From the NCBI RefSeq assembly GCF_006542275.1, contig NZ_CP041217.1, positions 4,218,501-4,282,500 on the forward strand: a stretch of 64,000 nucleotides of DNA, read 5' to 3'. The notes under the pieces are model-generated. The model worked only from the letters and a program-made list of their open reading frames with translations. It was not told where the DNA came from and made no database searches. This document shows positions 33,397 through 41,114 of the stretch, one piece after another. Within the stretch, counting starts at the first letter, position 1. Each line of letters begins with the position of its first letter. Made by a program: the position numbers and the translations under genes. This stretch comes from Saccharibacillus brassicae. Its GTDB lineage: Bacteria; Bacillota; Bacilli; Paenibacillales; Paenibacillaceae.

Positions 33397-33473
33397 CGAG
33401 TTCAAGGGCTGAGTTCAAAGGCGAGTTCAAGGACTGAGTTCAAAGGCGAGTTCAAGAGCGAGTTCAAGGGCTG
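33397..33473. repeat. Short tandem repeat, GAGTTCAAGG-like
   Basis: Six near-copies of GAGTTCAA(A/G)GG(C/A) in about 77 bases, at irregular 11-14 base spacing. Between ypcP and the glycosidase gene. No coding frame is convincingly maintained. The rest of the gap (33135-33703) holds no gene I can support. Confidence 0.75.
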
Positions 33474-33703
33474 AGGGGTTTGGAGAGGCGGTCTTGATGG
33501 TTGGGAACCCGGCTCTCCGGATGGAGGGGCGGGTTTGTTTGGCGTAGGGATGGGGGAGGACGCGTTTCGCAGCAGCGCGCCTCTTCGTCCCACTGTCCAA
33601 CTTTCCCGACCATCAGGCAGGAAAAAGCGGCCTTCGTCGCCAAATAGAACAAGCAGCCAACAAAAGAAGCGGCCGCGCAAAAAGGTTCGGGAGGATATCG
33701 TTC

Positions 33704-34816
33704 ATGGGGAAAAGCAAGAAGTGGGGCATGCTGCTGTTGGCCGGGGTGCTGACCGTATCGGGCATATTTGGCGCTGCGGGGGAAAACCAAACGGAAGCGG
33801 CGGCGGCGATCCAGGCGGGCGTGCGGAAGGTGTCGGTCGCGGGGCGGACGTACGCTGTGCAGACCGTGAGTATTCCGAAAGGCACCAAAGCCGCGCTCGG
33901 GCTGGCGCAGGGCCGGGTCGGGCAGACGCAGAGTTTCGCTTCGATCGTCAAGCAGAGCCGGGCGACGGCGGCGATCAACGGTGCGTTTTTCAACGCTTAC
34001 GGAGGTCCGGCCGATCCTTATGGCACGCTGATCGCCCAGGGGAAGATCGTGCATACCGGTTATTACGGAACGAGCATCGGGTTCAAACAAGACGGAACGG
34101 TGCTGATGGATTCGCTGCGCGTCGGCATCCGGGGCACCGTGACGGGCAGACCGGACAAAGCGGGCAAAAGCCGAACGCTTGGGTGGTACGCGACTTTCGT
34201 CAACCGTACGCCGGATACGGGCCAAAACGTGGTGCTTATGTATAATTCGGCCCGGGGGACGAACGTGGGCTTCAGCGGCGGAACCGCCGTTACGGTGCGC
34301 AAAGGCAAAGTGGTCAAAAAAGCGGCGAATGCCAACACGTCCATTCCGGGGGACGGGTATGTGCTGGTGTATCACGGCTCCGAACAGAACAATGCCGCAC
34401 GTTTTGAAGTCGGGTCCGCGGTCGACATGAATCTCTCCTACGAAAATGCCGCCAAGCGTCCAATTCCGTGGTCCGACGTCGTGACGTCGGTCGGAGCCGG
34501 GCCCCGTCTGGTCACGGACGGCAAAGTGTCGCTGGACGCCACAGGCGAAGGCTTCAACGATCCCAAGATTCTGACCGCCTCCGGCGCGCGCAGCGGAATC
34601 GCGATCATGCCGGACGGCTCGGTGCTGCTGGCCACGATCGGCGGCGCGACGATGAGCCAATGGGCGCAGGTCATGCAGAAAATGGGTGCCAAGCAGGCGA
34701 TGAATCTGGACGGCGGCGCTTCTTCGGCGCTGTACGCGAACGGTCGGACGCTGACCGGGGCCGGACGGCCGCTGAGCAACACGCTCGTCTTTGGCCAATG
34801 GGTCGCCATGCAGTAG
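33704..34816 (+). CDS. Secreted phosphodiester glycosidase-family protein
   Basis: 370 residues. Signal peptide: KSKKW then a hydrophobic stretch (about 8-25) and an Ala-rich cleavage region. The mature part matches the NAGPA-like/DUF2233 family: TAAINGAFFNAYGGPADPYGTLI, SVGAGPRLVTDGK, ARSGIAIMPDGSVLLATI and NLDGGASSALY. Members remove sugar caps from phosphodiesters in cell wall or exopolysaccharide. GGGAGG lies upstream of the ATG at 33704. Followed after 17 bases by a MOSC gene, with no obvious functional link. Confidence 0.88.
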   Translation: MGKSKKWGMLLLAGVLTVSGIFGAAGENQTEAAAAIQAGVRKVSVAGRTYAVQTVSIPKGTKAALGLAQGRVGQTQSFASIVKQSRATAAINGAFFNAYGGPADPYGTLIAQGKIVHTGYYGTSIGFKQDGTVLMDSLRVGIRGTVTGRPDKAGKSRTLGWYATFVNRTPDTGQNVVLMYNSARGTNVGFSGGTAVTVRKGKVVKKAANANTSIPGDGYVLVYHGSEQNNAARFEVGSAVDMNLSYENAAKRPIPWSDVVTSVGAGPRLVTDGKVSLDATGEGFNDPKILTASGARSGIAIMPDGSVLLATIGGATMSQWAQVMQKMGAKQAMNLDGGASSALYANGRTLTGAGRPLSNTLVFGQWVAMQ

Positions 34817-34833
34817 AAACGGAGGAATTCAAC

Positions 34834-35493
34834 ATGAAGGAAGTCGTAATCGCGGCAGTGAACGTCGGACTGCCCAGATCCGTGCCGAACGGCAAAAAGG
34901 AAGTGCAGACCGGAATCTTCAAAGAACCGGTCGACGGAGCGGCGTATCTGAGTACGCTCGGCTTCGAAGGCGACGGGCAGGCCGATCTCAAAAATCACGG
35001 CGGTCCGGACAAAGCGGTCTGCGTCTATTCGACGGACCGGTTTGCGTTCTGGGAAGACGGCGTGCTGCCGAAGCTAGGCCCGGGCGCTTTCGGCGAAAAT
35101 TTATCGATCGCGGGCGGAGCGGAAGAAGATTTTTGTATCGGCGATACGTTCGTCATCGGCGAAGCGATCGTGCAGCTCAGCCAGCCGAGGCAGCCATGCT
35201 TCAAACTGTCGGTCCGCTACGGCGTGCCGGAACTGCCGGAGAAAGTGCAGGAGACGGGCTACAGCGGCTTTTATTTCCGGGTCGTCCGCGAAGGGCTGAT
35301 CCAAGCCGGAGACCGGATGGAACTGCTGGAACGCCATCCGGCCGGCATGACCGTCATGCGCGCGAACGAGATCAAGTACAAGCGCAAAGACGATGCCGAA
35401 GCGATCCGCAGCCTGCTGGACGTTCGCGAATTGGCCGACGCCTGGCGGGGACCGCTCCAAAAGCGGCTGGAGACATTGGACAATCAGGGGTGA
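34834..35493 (+). CDS. MOSC domain protein (YiiM-like)
   Basis: 219 residues. The MOSC core is visible: GFEGDGQADLKNHGGPDKAVCVY, GAFGENLSI, and the conserved cysteine in QPRQPCFKLSVRYG. MOSC proteins handle sulfur on a molybdenum cofactor; YiiM-like members reduce N-hydroxylated compounds. ATG at 34834 with GGAGG 8 bases upstream. An overlapping longer frame from 34468 is a shadow of the previous gene. Confidence 0.9.
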   Translation: MKEVVIAAVNVGLPRSVPNGKKEVQTGIFKEPVDGAAYLSTLGFEGDGQADLKNHGGPDKAVCVYSTDRFAFWEDGVLPKLGPGAFGENLSIAGGAEEDFCIGDTFVIGEAIVQLSQPRQPCFKLSVRYGVPELPEKVQETGYSGFYFRVVREGLIQAGDRMELLERHPAGMTVMRANEIKYKRKDDAEAIRSLLDVRELADAWRGPLQKRLETLDNQG

Positions 35494-35535
35494 GCGGCCC
35501 GGACGTCGACGCAGCAAAAAGCCGTCAAAAGAATC

Positions 35536-35565
35536 TTGACTCTTCTTCCGTGTCGAGAGTATGAT
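35536..35565 (+). promoter_or_regulatory. Promoter of a short terminated leader
   Basis: TTGACT (35536-35541), 18 bases, TATGAT (35560-35565). The transcript would meet a terminator after about 65 nt and before the next gene. Confidence 0.65.
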
Positions 35566-35592
35566 AGGGGCAACAGCATACAAGCGCGGAGG

Positions 35593-35634
35593 AAGCACCT
35601 CTCTTACATATCCATGTAGGAGGGGTGCTTTTTT
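35593..35634 (+). terminator. Terminator in the leader of the HRDC gene
   Basis: AAGCACCTCTCTTACAT pairs with ATGTAGGAGGGGTGCTT (one mismatch or G-T pairs), loop ATCC, followed by six T. 54 bases before the HRDC start codon, so it is either an attenuator or the end of a small RNA. Confidence 0.8.
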
Positions 35635-35687
35635 GCGTTTTCGCTGCAAACTTGTCGACGCCGCGCGACACAACGGAGGGAAACGAA

Positions 35688-36842
35688 ATGACGATCGTAT
35701 TTTTGAAGCGGCTGGAAATTGAAAAGGAGCATGAAACCGAGTCGGCCCAGGTCTGGATCGAAGAAGAAGACGGATTGTGGATCAGCGGTTGGAGCGGAGA
35801 AGACGCCGCGGGGGAAAAGCGGCCGGAGCGTGAAATCTGGTACGAAGGCTCGGTCTGGAACGAGATGCTGGCCGTGTACCGCCACCGGCTGGCGGCCAAG
35901 CTTGCCGAAGGGTATCGGCCGGTGATCCGGGATACGTTTCAGGAATTTCTCGAAGCCGGCCAGCGCGGCCGCTTCACGCAGAGGCTGATCTGCTACAGCG
36001 AACTGAACGCCGACGAAGAATTGTACCAGCGGCTGGCCGCCTGGCGCAGGGTTCGGGCGACCGAAGAGCACCGGGCGCCGTATCTGATCGCGACCAATCG
36101 CGCGCTGCGGCTCATTGCGGCGTTCCTGCCGCGGACTCAGGAAGAGCTGCGCGAGCTGCCGGGGATCGGCGAGAACACCGTGCAGCGTTACGGCGAAGCG
36201 GTATTGGAACATACGCGGACATTGGAGCGCAAGCATGCTTTTCCGCTCGACTGGGTGGAGCGGCGCCTGGACGAAGAAGAATTCGAAGCGTGGACGTACA
36301 AAGGCAAAGAGCGCAAGTTCAAGCGCGAAGCCGAACGGGTCCGGGCGACGCGGCTGCTGCTGGAATCCGCCAAGGTCGGTTCTTCGCTGTCGCAGATCAG
36401 CGAGGCCAGCGGTCTGGATCGGCGCGAGCTGATCGACATGATGGAATCGCTGGAGAAGAACGGATACGACCTGGAATCCGTAATCGAGCACGAGCTGCAG
36501 CTGATGCCGCAGGAGCAGCGCGAAGCCGTCATGCAGGCGTATGCTGAACTGGGCGATTCTTTTCTCAAGCCCGTCCTGAAGAAAGTATACGGCGAAGAAC
36601 CGCCGAGCGAACCGGGCCTGGAGATTCTGTACGAGCAGCTGCGGATGCTGCGCATGCTTCGTCGCCGGGCCGCGGAGCGCCGCGAAGCCGAAGCGGCGAT
36701 GACGCCGGAACCGGCAGGGCAGTCTGCGCCGGGAGCGTCTGCCGAAGCTGTGGTGGAATCGGCGCCGGAAGTCGTGATCGCGCCTAAGCCGTCCGCGGCG
36801 CCGGCCGCTTCCGGCCGCAAGCGGGGCACGCACGCCGGTTGA
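35688..36842 (+). CDS. HRDC domain protein
   Basis: 384 residues. An HRDC nucleic-acid-binding domain lies near residues 125-185 (YLIATNRALRLIAAFLPRTQEELRELPGIGENTVQRYG). It is followed by a charged helical region and a helix-turn-helix-like segment (VGSSLSQISEASGLDRRELIDMM) of the kind found at the C-terminus of RecQ or YpbB proteins, then a Pro/Ala tail. No helicase motifs, so it is not RecQ itself. ATG at 35688 follows GGAGGGAAACGAA. Possibly an accessory DNA-repair or RNA-processing factor; function not known. Confidence 0.82.
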   Translation: MTIVFLKRLEIEKEHETESAQVWIEEEDGLWISGWSGEDAAGEKRPEREIWYEGSVWNEMLAVYRHRLAAKLAEGYRPVIRDTFQEFLEAGQRGRFTQRLICYSELNADEELYQRLAAWRRVRATEEHRAPYLIATNRALRLIAAFLPRTQEELRELPGIGENTVQRYGEAVLEHTRTLERKHAFPLDWVERRLDEEEFEAWTYKGKERKFKREAERVRATRLLLESAKVGSSLSQISEASGLDRRELIDMMESLEKNGYDLESVIEHELQLMPQEQREAVMQAYAELGDSFLKPVLKKVYGEEPPSEPGLEILYEQLRMLRMLRRRAAERREAEAAMTPEPAGQSAPGASAEAVVESAPEVVIAPKPSAAPAASGRKRGTHAG

Positions 36843-36898
36843 ACCCGGCTTCGGACGCCAGGCGTCAGGCTTAATCTTCCGCCTGCGCCGCGGATCGC

Positions 36899-36949
36899 CA
36901 AAAAGGGCCGTTCCAAGCTCCGGATGCCGGAAGCGGGAACAGCCCTTTT
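36899..36949. terminator. Bidirectional terminator between HRDC gene and corA
   Basis: AAAAGGGC-CGTTCC pairs with GGAAC-AGCCCTTTT with an inner CTCCGG/CCGGAAG loop. A and T runs flank both sides, which suits the two converging genes. Confidence 0.8.
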
Positions 36950-37001
36950 GTATGCGTATAGGGGGGGATGCGGAACGGGTCGATGCAGGAAGGCGCCGAA
37001 C

Positions 37002-37943
37002 TTACAGCCAGCCTTTTTTGCGGAACAGCAGGTACATCGTAAAGCCGAGCACGACCATGAGCGCGATGACCATCGGGTAGCCGTACGTCCAATGCAGCTC
37101 CGGCATATGGTCGAAGTTCATGCCGTAGATGCCCGTCACGACCGTCAGCGGCATGAAGATGGTCGTGATGACCGTGAACACCTTCATGATCTCGTTCGCG
37201 CGGTTGGAAATGCTGGACTGGTACGCTTCGCGAAGGTTGCCCATCAGATCGCGATACGTATCGAAAGCTTCGGACACTTTGACCGTATTTTCGTAAATGT
37301 CGCTGAAATATTTCTGCAGCTCGTCGTCGATCAGGCGCAGGTCTTTTTTGTTCAGAATATTGATGACTTCGCGCTGCGGCACCAGTACCTTCTTGAGCCA
37401 GAGAATCTCCGCCCGCAGGCCGATGATGTCGTTGAGATGCGTGCGCTTCGTATTCATCAGGATATCTTCTTCCAGCTGCTCGATCTGGTCTTCGATCCGG
37501 TCGCCGACTGCGAAGAAGTTGTCGACGACGCGGTCGATCAGCAGATACATGAAGCGGTCCGGCGTATGCACTTCTTCTTCCCACATGATCGGCTTGACCG
37601 TGCGGAGTTCGTGAATCTTCTGCCGGGTCACCGTAATGATAAAATGCCGGCCGAGGAAGATGTTCAGCGCGCGCATGAAGATCTCTTCGTTGTCGAAGCG
37701 GATACTGTTGACGACGGTAAAATAGTGGTTCTCGTAAATTTCGATTTTCGGCCGCTGTTCTTCCTCGCCGAGCATATCTTCGACCGCCAGATCGTGCAGG
37801 CCGAACGTGAGCTGGAGCAGCGTCACGTCGTCGAGATCGGCATCGATCCAGTAGAAGCCTTCTTCGGGCGGGGTGAGCGTGTCGGTCAGGTTTTCATTTT
37901 CGATCAGCGTAAAAACGCCGTATTTGACATGCCGGATTTTCAT
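37002..37943 (-). CDS. corA: CorA magnesium/cobalt transporter
   Basis: 313 residues. Acidic cytoplasmic domain, long helix (about 155-250), and two C-terminal membrane helices bracketing the selectivity motif GMN (TGIYGMNFDHMPE). It ends with the usual basic tail (FRKKGWL). CorA pentamers carry Mg2+ or related divalent cations. ATG at 37943 is used because AAGGAG lies 9 bases upstream; TTG at 37952 is too close to it. A long leader with its own promoter precedes the gene. Confidence 0.95.
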   Translation of the reverse strand: MKIRHVKYGVFTLIENENLTDTLTPPEEGFYWIDADLDDVTLLQLTFGLHDLAVEDMLGEEEQRPKIEIYENHYFTVVNSIRFDNEEIFMRALNIFLGRHFIITVTRQKIHELRTVKPIMWEEEVHTPDRFMYLLIDRVVDNFFAVGDRIEDQIEQLEEDILMNTKRTHLNDIIGLRAEILWLKKVLVPQREVINILNKKDLRLIDDELQKYFSDIYENTVKVSEAFDTYRDLMGNLREAYQSSISNRANEIMKVFTVITTIFMPLTVVTGIYGMNFDHMPELHWTYGYPMVIALMVVLGFTMYLLFRKKGWL

Positions 37944-38240
37944 GCGGTTCAACTCCTTCGAAATGAGACGATCGCTCGTCTGGTGAAATAGTCTCGAATT
38001 CGCGGGAGAGCGCAGGAAAAAACAGGCCGTCGCCGGAACGGGCGTCGCCTTAAACGGTTGAACGGCAGTTCAGCCCTTAAGGCGGCGGCCGGTCAGTTAA
38101 CTTCCATACATGGAGGCATTGACGCCGGTCGGCCGTTTTTTCGATTGTCGGATGCGTGCTGCGTTCTCTCGCGCTTGGGCCTCGGGTCGCCGTCCATCTG
38201 AAAGTCACCTCTTGTTTTCAAAATTGTTTTCATAAAACCC
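37944..38240 (-). promoter_or_regulatory. Long structured corA leader, class unknown
   Basis: About 297 nt between a strong minus-strand promoter and corA. It can form a stable hairpin with arms CGCCTTAA/TTAAGGCG around a nested TGAAC/GTTCA stem (plus-strand 38047-38085), and a second with GGCCG...CGGCC ends and an inner CCAT/ATGG (about 38088-38136). GAGGTGA and CGAGAGA strings recall the Mg2+-sensing M-box, but the conserved core could not be aligned, so I do not assign it. A Mg2+-responsive RNA would be the natural guess for corA. Confidence 0.5.
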
Positions 38241-38246
38241 TCGTTA

Positions 38247-38275
38247 AGTATAACCTGCACCCTAGGGCCTTTCAA
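38247..38275 (-). promoter_or_regulatory. Promoter of the corA leader
   Basis: On the minus strand TTGAAA, 17 bases, TATACT. Confidence 0.7.
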
Positions 38276-38360
38276 GGTCTTGTTTGTGACAAGGGATGCT
38301 TACGTTATCGGCTCCGCCGCGGCGAAACTGTAGATGAAGAAAATCGATACAGCCCGCTTC

Positions 38361-38388
38361 TTGCTTGAATGCATAAAATGTGTATAAT
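38361..38388 (+). promoter_or_regulatory. Promoter of the metA-metI-metC operon
   Basis: TTGCTT (38361-38366), 16 bases, TATAAT (38383-38388), about 60 bases before the SAM riboswitch. Confidence 0.65.
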
Positions 38389-38450
38389 TGAATCTAACGT
38401 TATCCCGGCGAAACGGTCGGGAATTCGACAATTGAATATTTCAGTGGAAT

Positions 38451-38822
38451 CTTATCAAGAGCAGGTGGAGGGACTAGCCCGATGAAACCCGGCAACCGGC
38501 GACTTTGTCGTACGGTGCTAATTCTTGCAAGTTACCGTGCGAACAGAGACGAGGCACGAGTCGATCAGCCCTTGTCGTCACGGCCCGCCGTGCGAACGCA
38601 GACGAGGCACGAGTCGATCAGCCCTTGTCGTCACGGCCCGCCGTGCGAACAGAGACGAGGCATGAGTCGATCAGCCCTTGTCGTCACGGCACGCCGTGCG
38701 AACAGAGACGAGGCACGAGTCGATCAGCCTCGATCTTAGCGTCGCGCATCCGGTAACTTGACAGATGAGAGAGGCGCTAGCTTTATATAGACCTTTCTCG
38801 GCTTGCCCGGAAAGGTCTTTTT
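38451..38822 (+). promoter_or_regulatory. SAM-I (S-box) riboswitch with expanded P4
   Basis: The conserved 5' core is clear: CTTATCAAGAG, AGGTGGAGGGACTAGCCC, GATGAAACCCGGCAACC, then a P3 hairpin (CGACTTTGTCG) and GGTGCTAATTC. P1 closes by CTTATC (38451-38456) with GATGAG (38764-38769). The P4 base is a perfect 10-bp stem CAAGTTACCG (38528-38537)/CGGTAACTTG (38751-38760). In usual S-box RNAs P4 is a short hairpin; here its loop is about 213 nt of tandem repeats. The expression platform is a terminator GACCTTTC/GGAAAGGTC plus T run (38790-38822). SAM binding would stop transcription of metA-metI-metC. Confidence 0.95.
38535..38729 (+). repeat. 53-bp tandem repeat, about 3.7 copies, inside riboswitch P4
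   Basis: Units begin with CCGTGCGAAC at 38535, 38588, 38641 and 38694, an exact 53-base period; copies differ at only a few bases. Each full unit can fold on its own: CCGTG pairs with CACGG at its end, with an inner GACGAGG/CCTTGTC stem. The fourth unit is cut at CAGCC and instead joins the P4 closing strand. No spacers separate the units, so this is not CRISPR. Open frames across it are by-products of the repeat. Confidence 0.95.
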
Positions 38823-38934
38823 GGTACACTTTCGTGCCGAAAAACGCTTTTCCGGCTGCCGAATGCTCGATCGCACGACACCCGTGTCCACATTCAACGT
38901 CAAACGTCAAAACGTAAAAAGGAGTGAATGGAAA

Positions 38935-39888
38935 GTGCCGATTAAAGTACCCGATAATCTGCCCGCCATGGAAGTGCTGCTGAAGGAAAATATTTTCGTC
39001 ATGGACGAGAGCCGGGCGTACAGTCAGGATATCCGTCCGCTCCGCATCGCGATTTTGAACCTGATGCCGACGAAGGAGACGACCGAGACGCAGCTGCTGC
39101 GCCTGATCGGCAACACGCCGCTGCAGGTGGACGTCGTGCTGCTGTACCCGAGTTCGCACACGTCCAAGAACACGTCGGAAGAATACCTGAACACTTTTTA
39201 CAAAACGTTCGACGAAATCAAGCACAAACGCTTCGACGGCATGATCATTACCGGAGCGCCGGTCGAGCAGCTTGAATTCGAACAGGTGAGCTACTGGGAC
39301 GAGATTCGCCAGATCTTCGAGTGGTCCAAGAAGAACGTCACTTCGACGCTGCATATCTGTTGGGCTTCGCAGGCCGGCCTGTACCATCACTTCGGCGTGA
39401 ACAAAATTCCGCTGGCGGACAAATGCTTCGGCGTCTTCCCGCATACGATGAACAAGACCAACGTGCAGCTGCTGCGCGGCTTCGACGAATGTTTCTTCGT
39501 GCCCCACTCGCGCCATACGGACGTGCAGCGGGAAGATATTTTGCGCAGCCCGGAACTCGAGATTCTGGCCGAGTCCGAAGAAGCGGGCGTCTATCTGGTC
39601 GCGACCCGCGACGGCAAGCAGATCTTTGCTACCGGCCACTCCGAATACGATCCGCTGTCGCTCAAATGGGAATATGACCGCGATATCGCCAAAGGGATGG
39701 ATATCCCGGTTCCGAGAAACTATTTTCCGAACGACGATCCGACCCGCAAGCCGCTGTCTTCCTGGAGAGCGCACGCCAATCTGCTGTTCTCGAACTGGCT
39801 CAACTATTACGTCTACCAGGAGACTCCGTTCGATCAGGTCGACCTGACCAAAGAAGTATCGTTCAGCGACTACGGCGCCGGCATCTGA
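38935..39888 (+). CDS. metA: Homoserine O-acyltransferase, MetA type
   Basis: 317 residues. First committed step of methionine synthesis, acylating homoserine; in Firmicutes the MetA type mostly uses acetyl-CoA, which is family knowledge. Seen: [18 protein letters not shown], catalytic Cys in [16 protein letters not shown] (Cys142 with the start chosen here, matching the family number), PHSRHTD and the Glu in GHSEYDP. The start is GTG at 38935 with AAAAGGAG 10 bases upstream; the frame extends further up but only through the riboswitch terminator. First gene after the SAM-I riboswitch. Confidence 0.95.
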   Translation: MPIKVPDNLPAMEVLLKENIFVMDESRAYSQDIRPLRIAILNLMPTKETTETQLLRLIGNTPLQVDVVLLYPSSHTSKNTSEEYLNTFYKTFDEIKHKRFDGMIITGAPVEQLEFEQVSYWDEIRQIFEWSKKNVTSTLHICWASQAGLYHHFGVNKIPLADKCFGVFPHTMNKTNVQLLRGFDECFFVPHSRHTDVQREDILRSPELEILAESEEAGVYLVATRDGKQIFATGHSEYDPLSLKWEYDRDIAKGMDIPVPRNYFPNDDPTRKPLSSWRAHANLLFSNWLNYYVYQETPFDQVDLTKEVSFSDYGAGI

Positions 39889-39928
39889 ATCACTCACTCA
39901 ATCCACGATCCATTCAGGAGGAATGACC

Positions 39929-41113
39929 ATGAAGGACGACAGACAGCTCAAAATCGAAAGCGCGCTTGCGCAGATCGGCTCGCTTGAAGACCCGCAGACG
40001 GGAGGCGTGACGTTCCCGATCTACCATTCGACCGCTTACCGGCATCCGGGGCTCGGCCGGAGTACCGGCTTCGACTATACCCGGACCAAGAACCCGACCC
40101 GCAGCGTGCTGGAAGAAGCTTCGGCCAAGCTGGAAGCGGGCGACGCCGGTTTCGCGTGCAGTTCCGGCATGGCCGCGCTGCAGACGGTGTTTGCGCTGTT
40201 CGGGCAGGGCGACCATCTGATCGTCTCGCTCGACCTGTACGGCGGCACGTACCGCCTGCTGGAGCGCGTGCTGTCCCGGTTCGGCGTCAAGGCGTCCTAC
40301 GTCGACACGAACGATCTCGAAGGCATCGAGCGTCTGCGCACGCCGAATACCAAAGCGGTGTTTATCGAGACGCCGACCAATCCGCTCATGATGGTCACCG
40401 ATATCAAGGCGGTCGCCGACTGGGCGAAGCCGAACGGGATACTGACGATCGTCGACAACACGCTGCTGACGCCGTTTTTCCAGCGTCCGATCGAACTCGG
40501 CGCCGATATCGTCGTCCACAGCGCCACCAAATACCTGGGCGGGCATAATGACGTATTGGCAGGCCTGATCGTGACCCAAGGCAAAGAGCTGTCCGAAGAA
40601 ATGTTTTTCCTCCACAATTCAATCGGCGCGGTGCTGAGCCCGACCGACTCCTACCAATTAATGCGCGGCATGAAGACGCTGGCGCTGCGGATGGAGCGGC
40701 ACGAGAGCAACGCCCTGACGCTTGCGCGTTTCCTGCAGCAGCATCCGCAGATCGAAGCCGTCTACCATCCGGGTCTGCCGGAGCATCCGGGACACGACGT
40801 ACAGAACCGGCAGTCGAGCGGCAATACCGGTATTTTCTCGTTCAAAGTCAAAGACGCGCGCTGGATCGATCCGATCTTGCGTCATATCCGGCTGATCGCT
40901 TTCGCGGAAAGTCTGGGCGGCGTCGAGTCGCTGATGACGTATCCGGCGATACAGACGCACGCGGATATTCCGCAGGAAATTCGCGACGCGATCGGCGTGG
41001 ACGACAAGCTGCTGCGTTTCTCGGTCGGCATCGAGCATATCGACGACCTGATCGCGGACCTCGGCGGCGCGCTGCAGGCGGCTTTGAACGAGACGGAAGG
41101 GGCGGAAGCTTAA
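39929..41113 (+). CDS. metI: Cystathionine gamma-synthase type enzyme
   Basis: 394 residues, a Cys/Met-metabolism PLP enzyme. Seen: STAYRHPGLG, FDYTRTKNPTRSVLEEA, SSGMAALQTVFALF, DNTLLTPFFQRP, the PLP lysine in HSATKYLGGHNDV and the C-terminal RFSVGIEHIDDLIADL. It joins acyl-homoserine with cysteine, or may take sulfide directly (the MetI dual role). ATG at 39929 has AGGAGG 7 bases upstream; the ATG two codons earlier is too close. Middle gene of metA-metI-metC. Confidence 0.93.
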   Translation: MKDDRQLKIESALAQIGSLEDPQTGGVTFPIYHSTAYRHPGLGRSTGFDYTRTKNPTRSVLEEASAKLEAGDAGFACSSGMAALQTVFALFGQGDHLIVSLDLYGGTYRLLERVLSRFGVKASYVDTNDLEGIERLRTPNTKAVFIETPTNPLMMVTDIKAVADWAKPNGILTIVDNTLLTPFFQRPIELGADIVVHSATKYLGGHNDVLAGLIVTQGKELSEEMFFLHNSIGAVLSPTDSYQLMRGMKTLALRMERHESNALTLARFLQQHPQIEAVYHPGLPEHPGHDVQNRQSSGNTGIFSFKVKDARWIDPILRHIRLIAFAESLGGVESLMTYPAIQTHADIPQEIRDAIGVDDKLLRFSVGIEHIDDLIADLGGALQAALNETEGAEA

Positions 41114-41114
41114 T

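Noticed and set aside
33131..33412. 93-residue frame after ypcP
   Set aside because: Overlaps the inverted repeat and is low complexity; a matching antisense frame is equally open, so neither is supported.
37944..38240. M-box assignment for the corA leader
   Set aside because: Only short strings (GAGGTGA, CGAGAGA) agree; the conserved core and pairing pattern could not be placed.
38535..38729. Tandem 53-bp repeats considered as a CRISPR array
   Set aside because: Units abut directly without unique spacers, lie inside an S-box riboswitch, and no cas genes are present.
38482..38756. Two overlapping 83-85-residue frames in the metA leader
   Set aside because: Both run through the 53-bp riboswitch repeats; the repeated peptide text is a by-product of the repeat, not codon-selected.
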